In this document: positions 25,992 to 33,350 of the stretch, piece by piece
Numbering within the stretch: position 1 is the first letter of the stretch
Layout: the number at the start of each line of letters is the position of its first letter
DNA from: Streptomyces lavendofoliae
Lineage (GTDB): Bacteria > Actinomycetota > Actinomycetes > Streptomycetales > Streptomycetaceae
Assembly (NCBI RefSeq): GCF_014649735.1
Contig: NZ_BMTP01000010.1
Location: 62,001-126,000, forward strand
Direction of reading: 5' to 3'
DNA length: 64,000 bases
Notes under the pieces: model-generated
Told to the model about the DNA's origin: nothing
Seen by the model: only the letters and a program-made list of their open reading frames with translations
Databases searched by the model: none
Translations under genes and position numbers: made by a program

Positions 25992-26063
25992 CGGTCCCCG
26001 GTCCGCCTGCTCCGGGACCCCCGTACGGCACGCCCCGGTGGCCGTCCCCACAAGCCCCCGGGG

Positions 26064-26087
26064 CGGCGCCACCACGGGGTGGCGCCG
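26064..26087 (+). terminator. Hairpin terminator after the ABC transporter operon
   Basis: A perfect 10-bp stem (CGGCGCCACC with GGTGGCGCCG) and a 4-base loop lie about 70 bases after the last ATPase stop and before the ANTAR-GAF gene. Confidence 0.7.
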
Positions 26088-26123
26088 GGTGTGGCCCGCA
26101 CGGCCGGGGGCAGGCGCGACCAT

Positions 26124-26990
26124 ATGACCGAGACGTTCAAGCCCGGCGCGTGGGGCACGGAAGACCCGCGCGACGAGCCGGCGCGGCTGCGCGAGCAGAT
26201 CCGTCACCTCCGCGCCCAGGCCCGTAACCGCCCCCTGATCGCGGAGGCGCAGGGCATCCTCAGGGAGCGGTACCGGCTGCCCGACGCCGAAGCGGCCTTC
26301 GCGCTGCTCCAGTTCGCCTCACAGCGTCACAACGTGCGGCTGCGCACCCTCGCCCACGCGGTCGTCCGCCTGGAACGGCCCGACGAGGGGGCCGGCGTCT
26401 GGTTCCCCGGCCGGGTCCGGCACCCGGCCCCCGCGCTGGAGTCGCTGGCCATCGACGACGCCTCGCACGCCCATCGCGGCGCCGTCCTGGGCGCGGTCCT
26501 GTCGCACACGCTGGCGGTCACCGCCACGCACATGGGCAACGTGCAGATTGCCGACCAAGCCACCGACGGGCTGTGGATCGAGAAGCACGCCGGGCTCAGC
26601 GACGACTTCGTGGACTTCTTCGGGTTCGTCGGCAAGGACGGGACCTCCTGCGCCCAGGCGGCGAAGGACGTGGCGCAGGTGACCGTACGGGACGTGGCGG
26701 CCGACCCGCTGTTCACCGAGGACGCCCGCCGGGCGATCCTGGAGGCGGGCAGCCGTTCCTGCCACAGCGTGCCCCTGGTCGCCGGAGGCCGCTGCGTGGG
26801 CATGGTCTCCGCCCACTTCGAACGGCCCATCGGCGACCTCCACGGCGCCCAGCTCAAGGCCCTGGAGCAGACGGGCCGCGAGGTGGGCCGCTGGCTGGCC
26901 TGGTACGACCGCACGGTCGTCCTCGACGCGCTGGAACACCTCCACGCCGCCGCCCGCCACCCCGAGGCGCGACCCTCCCGCCGGCGCTGA
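26124..26990 (+). CDS. ANTAR-GAF domain regulator
   Basis: A 288-residue protein. Residues about 22-90 form a three-helix ANTAR-like RNA-binding unit (RPLIAEAQGILRERY ... FALLQFASQRHNVRL). Residues about 130-265 form a GAF domain (TDGLWIEKHAGL ... GSRSCHSVPLVAGGRCVGMVS). ANTAR proteins bind paired hairpins in nascent RNA to prevent termination; GAF supplies the sensory input. The usual order is GAF then ANTAR, and here it is reversed. No RNA target is recognisable nearby. ATG at 26124 lacks a strong Shine-Dalgarno sequence. Confidence 0.75.
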   Translation: MTETFKPGAWGTEDPRDEPARLREQIRHLRAQARNRPLIAEAQGILRERYRLPDAEAAFALLQFASQRHNVRLRTLAHAVVRLERPDEGAGVWFPGRVRHPAPALESLAIDDASHAHRGAVLGAVLSHTLAVTATHMGNVQIADQATDGLWIEKHAGLSDDFVDFFGFVGKDGTSCAQAAKDVAQVTVRDVAADPLFTEDARRAILEAGSRSCHSVPLVAGGRCVGMVSAHFERPIGDLHGAQLKALEQTGREVGRWLAWYDRTVVLDALEHLHAAARHPEARPSRRR

Positions 26991-27177
26991 CCCGCCCCCG
27001 CCACCGGCGACCCGGCCGGGCCCGCCCACTTCCTCCGCGTCCACGACGGGTAACGGGCCACCGGCAGGTCGTACCCGTTCGGCCGACGTGCCGTACGTCC
27101 GGACGGCGCCCCCACTCCGCCAGACTGGCCGCCGAATGCCGCACACCGGGTGCGGCGCTGGCCGAGGAGGGTGACAC

Positions 27178-27372
27178 ATGGCCGTATCCATCTCCGTGGT
27201 GCTGCTTCTGCTGATCCTGGCGGTGATCTTTCTGCGCAACGGCGGCCTGAAGATCTCGCACGCGCTGGTGTGCGGCCTGCTCGGGTTCTTCCTCGCGAGC
27301 ACCAGCCTGGCGCCGACCATCTACAACGGTGTCTCCGCCACCGCCGACGTCGTCAGTGGTCTCAAGCCCTGA
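27178..27372 (+). CDS. Small conserved Streptomyces membrane protein
   Basis: A 64-residue protein with an N-terminal hydrophobic helix (ISVVLLLLILAVIFL), a short charged turn (RNGGLK), a second hydrophobic segment (LVCGLLGFFLAST) and a soluble tail. I have seen this type recurrently in Streptomyces, often annotated hypothetical. ATG at 27178 follows GAGGAGGG, a near-ideal ribosome binding site. No partner is adjacent; it may stand alone. Confidence 0.75.
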   Translation: MAVSISVVLLLLILAVIFLRNGGLKISHALVCGLLGFFLASTSLAPTIYNGVSATADVVSGLKP

Positions 27373-27451
27373 GGGGGTCCCGCCGGCCGGGCCGGACCGA
27401 GGAACGGTGCCGGGCGTCGTCACGAGCCCGGCCGGATGCGCAAGACGGGCC

Positions 27452-28681
27452 CTAGGGCGCCTCGGGCCGTACGAAGACCCCGATCCCGTTCGGTACGGCC
27501 CGCTGGGTGCCCCCGCTGGGGTGGTTGAGCACGCTGACCCTGGTCGCCCCCGCCTTCCGGGCCACCAGGGTGGACGATCCGCCGCCGTCCAGGTTGACGG
27601 CGTCCGTCGCGCCCAGGTCCCGCATCGCGTCCGCCACCTCGACGACCGTCAGCCCGGTACGGAACCCCGCCGAACCGTCCAGCGCGAGCAGCAGCAGCCG
27701 CTGCCCGGCGTCCCGGACACCCGCCGCCGTGCGCACCGCCGGGGTCACCCGGTCCATACCGCTCAGCGGCTCCCCGCCGCGCAGCACCGGATAACCCCCC
27801 ACCGCGAAGCGGAACGCGCCGCCCTCCGCCCCGCCCTCGGCCGCGACCAGCGCGTACGTGATGTCGACCCGGTCGCCGACCGCCATCCGCCGCAGCTCGC
27901 GCGCGCCCGCCTCCCGGCCGACCAGCACCTCCGTGCCCGAGGCGATCGCGCCCCGGCCGGGCTTCTCCGCGACCGACACCACCTCCCCGCCGCGCACCGT
28001 CACCTCGTACGTCTCGTCGCTGCACGGCGCGTCCCGCCGCGTGTCAGTGCCGCAGACGGCGCGCACCCGGGAGGCGGCGCCCCAGTCCTTGGTGAACACC
28101 CCCACCGAATCCACCGGCAGCGCGTACTGGTTCAGCCCGCCCAGCGTCAGCTCCCCCTGCCGCGACGACACCGTCCCGTCCAGCGCCAGTTCACCGATCC
28201 GCGCCCGGCCGTCCTCACCGACGCCCAGCACCTGGCGGGTGTTGGTGCCGGGCGGCAGCGCGGGCCCGAAGCGCTGTCCCGTGGGCACGGCGGCCTTCAG
28301 CGCCCGCCCTTCCGCCACCGCCGGGCCCACCGGGGCGCCGGTCGCCTCGACACCGGTGTGCTGGGTCTCCGACATGTGGAAGAAGTCACCGTTGACACCG
28401 CCCACCGCTCCCGCGCCGTCGGCGAGCGCGGACAACGACGAGCGTGCCGCCACCACCCCCGGGTACAGCAGGCCCGTCGACACGCGCGCGTTGCCCAGAT
28501 CCACCGACAGCAGGTGAGCGCGGGCGGTGCCGCGCGAGGAGGTGATGTCGAACCACCGGTACTCCACCCCCGGCGCCACCCGATGCCACGCCGGCGCCGG
28601 GGCGGCGGACGGAGCACCCGCCAGGGAGGCGCCCAGCAGGGACACCAGAAGAAGCATCAGAAACGCACGGCCGCGCGTCAC
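27452..28681 (-). CDS. Secreted phosphodiester glycosidase family (NAGPA) protein
   Basis: A 409-residue exported protein. A signal peptide occupies residues 1 to about 30 (RAFLMLLLVSLLGASLAG core). The NAGPA domain shows GGVNGDFFHMSE near residue 95 and the LDGGGSSTLVAR motif near the C-terminus, matching the bacterial homologues of GlcNAc-1-phosphodiester alpha-N-acetylglucosaminidase. Relatives cleave sugar-phosphodiester linkages, in bacteria perhaps of teichoic acids or capsules. The GTG at 28681 is preferred over the one at 28687 because it leaves eight bases after GGGGGGA. It converges on the small membrane protein gene. Confidence 0.82.
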   Translation of the reverse strand: MTRGRAFLMLLLVSLLGASLAGAPSAAPAPAWHRVAPGVEYRWFDITSSRGTARAHLLSVDLGNARVSTGLLYPGVVAARSSLSALADGAGAVGGVNGDFFHMSETQHTGVEATGAPVGPAVAEGRALKAAVPTGQRFGPALPPGTNTRQVLGVGEDGRARIGELALDGTVSSRQGELTLGGLNQYALPVDSVGVFTKDWGAASRVRAVCGTDTRRDAPCSDETYEVTVRGGEVVSVAEKPGRGAIASGTEVLVGREAGARELRRMAVGDRVDITYALVAAEGGAEGGAFRFAVGGYPVLRGGEPLSGMDRVTPAVRTAAGVRDAGQRLLLLALDGSAGFRTGLTVVEVADAMRDLGATDAVNLDGGGSSTLVARKAGATRVSVLNHPSGGTQRAVPNGIGVFVRPEAP

Positions 28682-29010
28682 GGTCACGGTCCCCCCACGG
28701 TATAGGGCAACTCCCACAGGTCTCGGAAGAGTTGCCCGTCCGGGGCCGCCTACGAACCGCCCAGTCGCGAACGAATGAGGAAATGTACGCCATTCGGGGC
28801 CTTGCGGGGAGAACCCGCCACCCGCGCCCCACCACCACGTCCACGATCGGCCGAGTGCGGCTCCACGGCGCCTACGGCGCCCGCGGCACCCGGAACCGCA
28901 CCCGGCCGGCCGCCGCCCCGGTCGGCGCCGCGCGCGGGCGCTGATGTCTCGTCACCGTCCCCCACGGGAACCACACCGCACGGGGCGACGGGGCCGCGCG
29001 CCCGGCCGCG
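28682..29010. other. Intergenic region upstream of the phosphodiester glycosidase
   Basis: About 330 bases lie between the glycosidase start and the stop of the acetyltransferase gene, both leftward. It holds the glycosidase promoter and the inverted repeat at 28705-28737. No frame has convincing coding character; the remaining DNA is GC-rich with no other structure I can support. Confidence 0.5.
28705..28737. promoter_or_regulatory. 9-bp inverted repeat GGGCAACTC-N15-GAGTTGCCC
   Basis: A perfect 9-bp inverted repeat with a 15-base spacer lies 24 bp before the glycosidase start. On the coding strand TATACC follows directly and could be a -10 element, so the palindrome would overlap the -35 region. 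An operator for an unknown repressor or activator is inferred. Confidence 0.5.
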
Positions 29011-29811
29011 TCACCGGTTCCGCGCGAACCACCGCCGTGCGAAGTCCACCGCGTCGGCGACCTCCACCAGCCGGCACCGCGCCGACCCCACCACCCCGCT
29101 CCGCACGGCGCCGCCCCCCGACCGCTCCAGCTCGGCGCCCAGTGCCGCGAAGTCGCGGTCGTCGAGCGCGACGTCCTCGTACCGCCACCACCGGCGCACC
29201 CCGCCGTCCCGCACCACACAGCGGTACGTCCGGCGCGGCGGCCGGGCCACCCGGTACTCGCCGAGGTGGAAGGCGGTGCACGTGCCGAACCCCGTACCCA
29301 GCATCAGCACCCGAGCCCGCAGGTCGTACAGGCGCGCCAGTGGCGAGTCCTCGCCCAGGTGACAGTCGGGGCGGTGCCCGGAGACCACCTTCTCGGCGTA
29401 CGGTCCCAGGGCGGCGAACGACGTCTGCGGGTGGGCGCTGCGCATCGCGCCGGGACTCCGGCGGACGATCTCCGGCAGGACGCCGAGACCGGCGTCGCAC
29501 GGCATCGTCTCCGCGTCGTACGGCGGCATCGCCGCCCGCACGGCCGCCCGCCCGGCCTCACCGAGCAGGCGCACCCGCTCACGGTAGGCGGACGAGGTGT
29601 CCGAGTTGCGCGCCGTGAACGCCGGGACCACCACCGTGCCGTCCGGCCCGAGTGCCTCCCGCACCGCGCGCAGCACCGTCGCCCCGCCGCCGGCCACCGG
29701 CCCCACCGCCCGTAACGACGCGTGCACCAGCAGGAAGCCGCCCGGCTCCACCCCCAGCGCGGCGAGCTGGGTGCCGAGCTGACGCTCCGTATGTACCCCG
29801 GTCCCGGTCAC
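29011..29811 (-). CDS. AAC(3)-family (antibiotic) N-acetyltransferase-like protein
   Basis: A 266-residue protein with the landmarks of aminoglycoside 3-N-acetyltransferases: FLLVHASLRAVGPVAGG near residue 27, GTVVVPAFTARNSDT, the SAHPQTSFAALGP motif with the catalytic-type His, and LMLGTGFGTCTAFHLGEY. Family members acetylate the 3-amino group of deoxystreptamine using acetyl-CoA; many environmental members have other substrates. No aminoglycoside biosynthesis genes are visible, so resistance is not implied. GTG at 29811 follows a GAGCGG element. It appears monocistronic. Confidence 0.82.
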   Translation of the reverse strand: MTGTGVHTERQLGTQLAALGVEPGGFLLVHASLRAVGPVAGGGATVLRAVREALGPDGTVVVPAFTARNSDTSSAYRERVRLLGEAGRAAVRAAMPPYDAETMPCDAGLGVLPEIVRRSPGAMRSAHPQTSFAALGPYAEKVVSGHRPDCHLGEDSPLARLYDLRARVLMLGTGFGTCTAFHLGEYRVARPPRRTYRCVVRDGGVRRWWRYEDVALDDRDFAALGAELERSGGGAVRSGVVGSARCRLVEVADAVDFARRWFARNR

Positions 29812-29904
29812 AGCCGCTCATTCCGTCCGCCGATGGCCATGGGCGCCCATCGTAGGGCCTTCGGCGCGCCCCGACGGCCCTCATAAGCGGCCAAACCGTA
29901 CGCC

Positions 29905-29962
29905 GTCAGGATGGCGTCAAAGGCCGGTGCCGCCCCGTCAGCACGGCGTCAACGAGGGGTCA
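29905..29962. promoter_or_regulatory. Array of GTCA direct repeats at 11-nt spacing (PHO-box-like)
   Basis: GTCA recurs at 29905, 29916, 29937, 29948 and 29959, with spacings of 11, 21, 11 and 11 bases, so the copies fall on one face of the helix. Two blocks (29903-29920 and 29935-29952) share 16 of 18 bases. A possible -10 (TACCGT, 29983-29988) lies just downstream, ahead of the SAV_915 gene. Tandem 11-nt units are the hallmark of Streptomyces PhoP sites, although the units here only partly match the known PHO consensus. Confidence 0.5.
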
Positions 29963-30059
29963 CCCGCGGGGGCGGCCGGGCATACCGTCGAGACACGCCC
30001 CGGCGGCCCTCCCCGCGCCGGGGCCCCGCTCGCTCCGAGGATCCCTCCAGGAGGAAGCC

Positions 30060-30617
30060 ATGGCCATGCTCCCGTGCGGCGACGACGACGATCCGGCACC
30101 TCCACGGTCCGGCCCGGCGGGGGTGTTGTACGTCCCCGTCCGGCCGGGACCCCGAGGGTGGGCCGTACGCCTGTTCCGCACCCCGCCCGGCGGCCGTACC
30201 GCCGTCGGCTTCACCTCCGGGCGGCGGCTCACGGCCGCGCTGGGCCCGCACCAGCCCTGGATCCGCCTCGCGGGCCCCGCCCTGCGGACGCTCACGGAGC
30301 CGCTGGGCATCGCCACCGTCACCGTGGACCCCCGGTTCACCGCCCCGGCCGCCACCTCCGCGCCACCCGCCAACGGGACGGCGCCCCGCGCGACCCGGGT
30401 CCTCCCGGCACCCCAGTCACCCCCGGCACGCGCGGCGTCCGGGACACCTCAGCCACCCCGGACACCCCAGCCACCTGCGGCGCCCCCAGCACCCCAGTCA
30501 CCGCCGGTACTCCCGGCCCATCCGGCGCACCCGGCGGCCCAGGTACCGCAGGCGCCCCCGGCACACTCGCCCCGCCCCATCCGCCCGGCGCCCGCGCCGG
30601 CCCTGCCGACCGGTTGA
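30060..30617 (+). CDS. SAV_915 family protein with Pro/Ala-rich tail
   Basis: A 185-residue protein. Residues about 20-95 carry the SAV_915 pattern (VLYVPVRPGPRGWAVRLFRTP ... TAVGFTSGRRLTAALG ... PLGIATVTVDPRF). The remainder is a 90-residue Pro/Ala/Gln-rich tail that looks disordered and low-complexity. SAV_915 proteins are Streptomyces-restricted and of unknown function. They are often next to lysA, and here the lysA-type gene starts 11 bases after the stop. ATG at 30060 follows AGGAGG. The tail's reading frame is open in other frames too, so its exact end is the least certain point. Confidence 0.75.
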   Translation: MAMLPCGDDDDPAPPRSGPAGVLYVPVRPGPRGWAVRLFRTPPGGRTAVGFTSGRRLTAALGPHQPWIRLAGPALRTLTEPLGIATVTVDPRFTAPAATSAPPANGTAPRATRVLPAPQSPPARAASGTPQPPRTPQPPAAPPAPQSPPVLPAHPAHPAAQVPQAPPAHSPRPIRPAPAPALPTG

Positions 30618-30628
30618 AGGGACCGCCC

Positions 30629-31972
30629 ATGACCACCCTCGACACACCCCCGGCGGCCACGGCGACGCCCGACGGGAGCGATCTCCCGCTGTGGCCCGCC
30701 TCGACATGGCACATGCCCGACGGAGACCTGTCCGTCGGCGGGGTCCCGCTCACCGGGATCGCCGACCGGTTCGACACCCCCGTCTACCTCCTGGACGAGG
30801 ACGAGGTACGCGCGCGCTGCCGGGCCTACCGGCGGGCGTTCCCCGACGCCGGGGTGTACTACGCGGCCAAGGCGTTCCTGTCCCGCGCCATGGTGCACTG
30901 GGCCGACGACGAGGGCCTCGGCCTCGACGTGTGCTCCGCCGGCGAGCTCCGGCTCGCGGTCACCGCCGGCTTCCCGCCCGAGAACATGGTCCTGCACGGC
31001 AACGCCAAGTCCCCGCACGAGCTGGACACCGCCCTGCGGCTCGGCGTCGGGCGCGTCGTCATCGACAGTCCCTCCGAGATCGCCCGGCTCGCCGCCGCCC
31101 TCGGACCGGACGGCCGCCAGAGGGTGATGGTCCGGGTGGCCCCCGGCGTCAGCGCCGGCGGCCACGACAAGATCCGCACCGGCACGGAGGACCAGCAGTT
31201 CGGCCTGGCGATCGGCGACGGCTCGGCCCAGCACGCCATCGCCCGCGTCCTGGACCGGCCGGAGCTCGAACTGACCGGACTTCACTGCCACCTGGGCTCG
31301 CAGATCGCCTCGGTCAAGCCGTACGCCACGGCCGTGCGCCGTATGGTCGGGCTGATGGCCCGCGTCCGTGACGCGCACGGCGTCGTGCTGCCCGAGCTAA
31401 ACCTCGGCGGCGGTCACGCCGTCGCGTACCGCCCCGGCGAACCGGCCCTGGACGTCGGCCGGCTGGCCCGCACCGTCCTCGCCGCACTGGCGGACGGCTG
31501 CGCCGCCGCCCGGCTCCCCGTGCCCCGTCTGCTGATCGAGCCGGGCCGCGCCATCGTGGGCCCCGCCGGCGTGGCGCTCTACCGGGTGCTGGCGGTCAAG
31601 CACATGGGCGAGCGGATCTTCGTGGCGGTGGACGGCGGCATGAGCGACAACCCCAGGCCCGCCCTGTACGGCGTGCGCTACACGCCCCGCCTCGTCGGGC
31701 GGCTCACGAAGGCCGCCCCCCGCAAGGTCACCGTCGTCGGGCGGCACTGCGAGGCCGGCGACGTCCTGGCGGCGGACACCGACCTGCCCGGGGACGTCCG
31801 CCCCGGCGACCTGCTCGCCGTCCCGGTGTCCGGTGCCTACCACCTGTCCATGGCGTCCGGCTACAACCTCGTGGGCCGCCCACCGGTCGTCGCCGTCGCC
31901 GAGGGCCGTGCCAGGCTGCTCGTCCGCCGCGAGTCGCCGGCCGACTTCCGCAGCAGGGACGTCGGACTCTGA
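30629..31972 (+). CDS. lysA: Diaminopimelate decarboxylase (LysA)
   Basis: A 447-residue fold III PLP decarboxylase. The Schiff-base lysine is K81 in YYAAKAFLSRAM. LHCHLGSQI lies near residue 213, and the C-terminal GRHCEAGDVL motif provides the active-site Cys, Glu and Asp contributed across the dimer. The family converts meso-diaminopimelate to lysine. Streptomyces usually has another lysA with primary metabolism, so this SAV_915-linked copy is probably a paralogue, perhaps acting on a related diamino acid. ATG at 30629 follows GAAGGGA. Co-transcribed with SAV_915 and converges on the conservon. Confidence 0.88.
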   Translation: MTTLDTPPAATATPDGSDLPLWPASTWHMPDGDLSVGGVPLTGIADRFDTPVYLLDEDEVRARCRAYRRAFPDAGVYYAAKAFLSRAMVHWADDEGLGLDVCSAGELRLAVTAGFPPENMVLHGNAKSPHELDTALRLGVGRVVIDSPSEIARLAAALGPDGRQRVMVRVAPGVSAGGHDKIRTGTEDQQFGLAIGDGSAQHAIARVLDRPELELTGLHCHLGSQIASVKPYATAVRRMVGLMARVRDAHGVVLPELNLGGGHAVAYRPGEPALDVGRLARTVLAALADGCAAARLPVPRLLIEPGRAIVGPAGVALYRVLAVKHMGERIFVAVDGGMSDNPRPALYGVRYTPRLVGRLTKAAPRKVTVVGRHCEAGDVLAADTDLPGDVRPGDLLAVPVSGAYHLSMASGYNLVGRPPVVAVAEGRARLLVRRESPADFRSRDVGL

Positions 31973-32003
31973 GCCCCGGGCGGCCGGCTCGGACGCGCGC
32001 CGC

Positions 32004-32594
32004 TCAGACGCGCGCCGCCGTCCGTGCCCTGGAGATGACCGTGTCCAGGAGCGCGAGGAGCACCTCCCGGACGTCGGCGCGGGCCCGGGCGTCGAGCATC
32101 AGGACGGGTGTCCGCGGGTCGCGCAGGTGCAGGGCCGCCCGGATCTCGCCCGCCGTGTAGGGCTGTTCGCCGTGGAAGCAGTTGGCACCGACCACGAACG
32201 GCAGTCCGCGGCTCTCGAAGAAGTCGACCGCCGCGAAACTCCGGTCCAGGCGGCGGGTGTCGGCCAGCACGACCGCCCCGAGCGCCCCGTTCAGCAGCTC
32301 GTCCCACATGAACCAGAAGCGTTCCTGGCCCGGTGTGCCGAACAGGTAGAGGACGACCCCGGCGTCGTCGAGGGTGATGCGGCCGAAGTCCATCGCCACG
32401 GTGGTGGCCGTCTTGGACTCGATCCCGTCCAGGTCGTCGACCCCGACCCCGGCGGCCGTCAACCGCTCCTCCGTACGCAGGGGTTCGATCTCCGAGACGG
32501 CCTCCACGAGGGTCGTCTTGCCCACGCCGAACCCTCCGGCGATCAGGATCTTGACGGGGGCCGCTTCCTGGGCAGGGGTGTCATATCCGGGCAA
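32004..32594 (-). CDS. cvnD: Conservon GTPase CvnD (MglA/Ras-like)
   Basis: A 196-residue small GTP-binding protein. The P-loop GGFGVGKTT is at 20-28, a GTPGQERFWFMW switch follows, and a VVGANCF segment occupies the NKxD-equivalent region. It is the last gene of a four-gene conservon. CvnD acts with the roadblock protein CvnB, the DUF742 protein CvnC and the kinase-like CvnA as a membrane-associated, eukaryote-like signalling complex that influences development and antibiotics. The start overlaps the cvnC end by 14 bases. Confidence 0.93.
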   Translation of the reverse strand: MPGYDTPAQEAAPVKILIAGGFGVGKTTLVEAVSEIEPLRTEERLTAAGVGVDDLDGIESKTATTVAMDFGRITLDDAGVVLYLFGTPGQERFWFMWDELLNGALGAVVLADTRRLDRSFAAVDFFESRGLPFVVGANCFHGEQPYTAGEIRAALHLRDPRTPVLMLDARARADVREVLLALLDTVISRARTAARV

Positions 32595-32946
32595 GGTTGT
32601 CCCTGATTCTCATGAGCAGGTGGACATTGGTGGTCGCGGCCCCCTCCAGGGGCGGCCGGTGGTGGATCAGCCCGCGGTCCGCGAGTTCACCGAGGACGAG
32701 CGTCATCGGGGTGAGGCGCATCCCCATCCTCGCCGCGATCTCGGCGACCGCCCGCCCCTCCGGCGCCGGGCACAGCGAGAGGACGGCCTGCCACTCGGAC
32801 GGCAGGCCGTCGTGGGCGTCACCGGCGACGGCCGCGGTGATGGTCGTGTCCATCGTGAGGACGGTGTGAGCCGCGGCCGTACGGCCATCGGTCATGGCGT
32901 ACAGCCGCGTCCTGCGACGGCTTCCGGGCTGCGGCGCGTCGGACAT
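32581..32946 (-). CDS. cvnC: Conservon DUF742 protein CvnC
   Basis: A 121-residue DUF742 protein, a winged-helix-like unit (RAVAEIAARMGMRLTPMTLVLGELADRGLI) characteristic of CvnC. The start codon at 32946 shares its first base with the cvnB stop (TAATG), which fixes the start and implies translational coupling. It is soluble, with no visible catalytic motif. Confidence 0.92.
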   Translation of the reverse strand: MSDAPQPGSRRRTRLYAMTDGRTAAAHTVLTMDTTITAAVAGDAHDGLPSEWQAVLSLCPAPEGRAVAEIAARMGMRLTPMTLVLGELADRGLIHHRPPLEGAATTNVHLLMRIRDNLARI

Positions 32947-33350
32947 TACGACGTGGCAGTCTGCGTGCGTTCCGGTGTGCCCAGCCATTCGCCCAGTGCC
33001 TGCGCGGTACGGACGGCCTCGCCGCCCAGCTCCCCGAGGCGTGCCTTGCGCGACGTCACGACGATCAGCGTGCTGCCCTCGCCGCAGCCGACGATGCACA
33101 GGTAGCGGTCGTCCATCTCGACCAGCTGACGGATCACCCGGCCGCCGTCGATCTCGCGGGAGATCGCCTTCATGGTCGACGCGATGCCGGAGGCGGCGGC
33201 GGCGATGCGTTCCGCCTGCGGACGGTCCAGCAGGTAGGCGCTCAGCTTGATCCCGTCGTTGGACAGGAGGACGGCTCCCTGGATGCCGGCGATCCGGCTC
33301 AGGTTGTTGTCCAGAACGCTGAAGATCATGTCGTTCGATGTCGTCGTCAT
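32946..33350 (-). CDS. cvnB: Conservon roadblock/LC7 protein CvnB
   Basis: A 134-residue roadblock/LC7 domain (DNNLSRIAGIQGAVLLSNDG ... AERIAAAASGIASTMKAIS). In conservons it is the GTPase-activating-type partner of CvnD. ATG at 33350 overlaps the cvnA stop by four bases. Confidence 0.93.
   Translation of the reverse strand: MTTTSNDMIFSVLDNNLSRIAGIQGAVLLSNDGIKLSAYLLDRPQAERIAAAASGIASTMKAISREIDGGRVIRQLVEMDDRYLCIVGCGEGSTLIVVTSRKARLGELGGEAVRTAQALGEWLGTPERTQTATS

Noticed and set aside
29011..29811. AAC(3)-like gene considered as the resistance gene of an aminoglycoside cluster
   Set aside because: No deoxystreptamine biosynthesis, glycosyltransferase or transporter genes lie around it; only the family call is supported.
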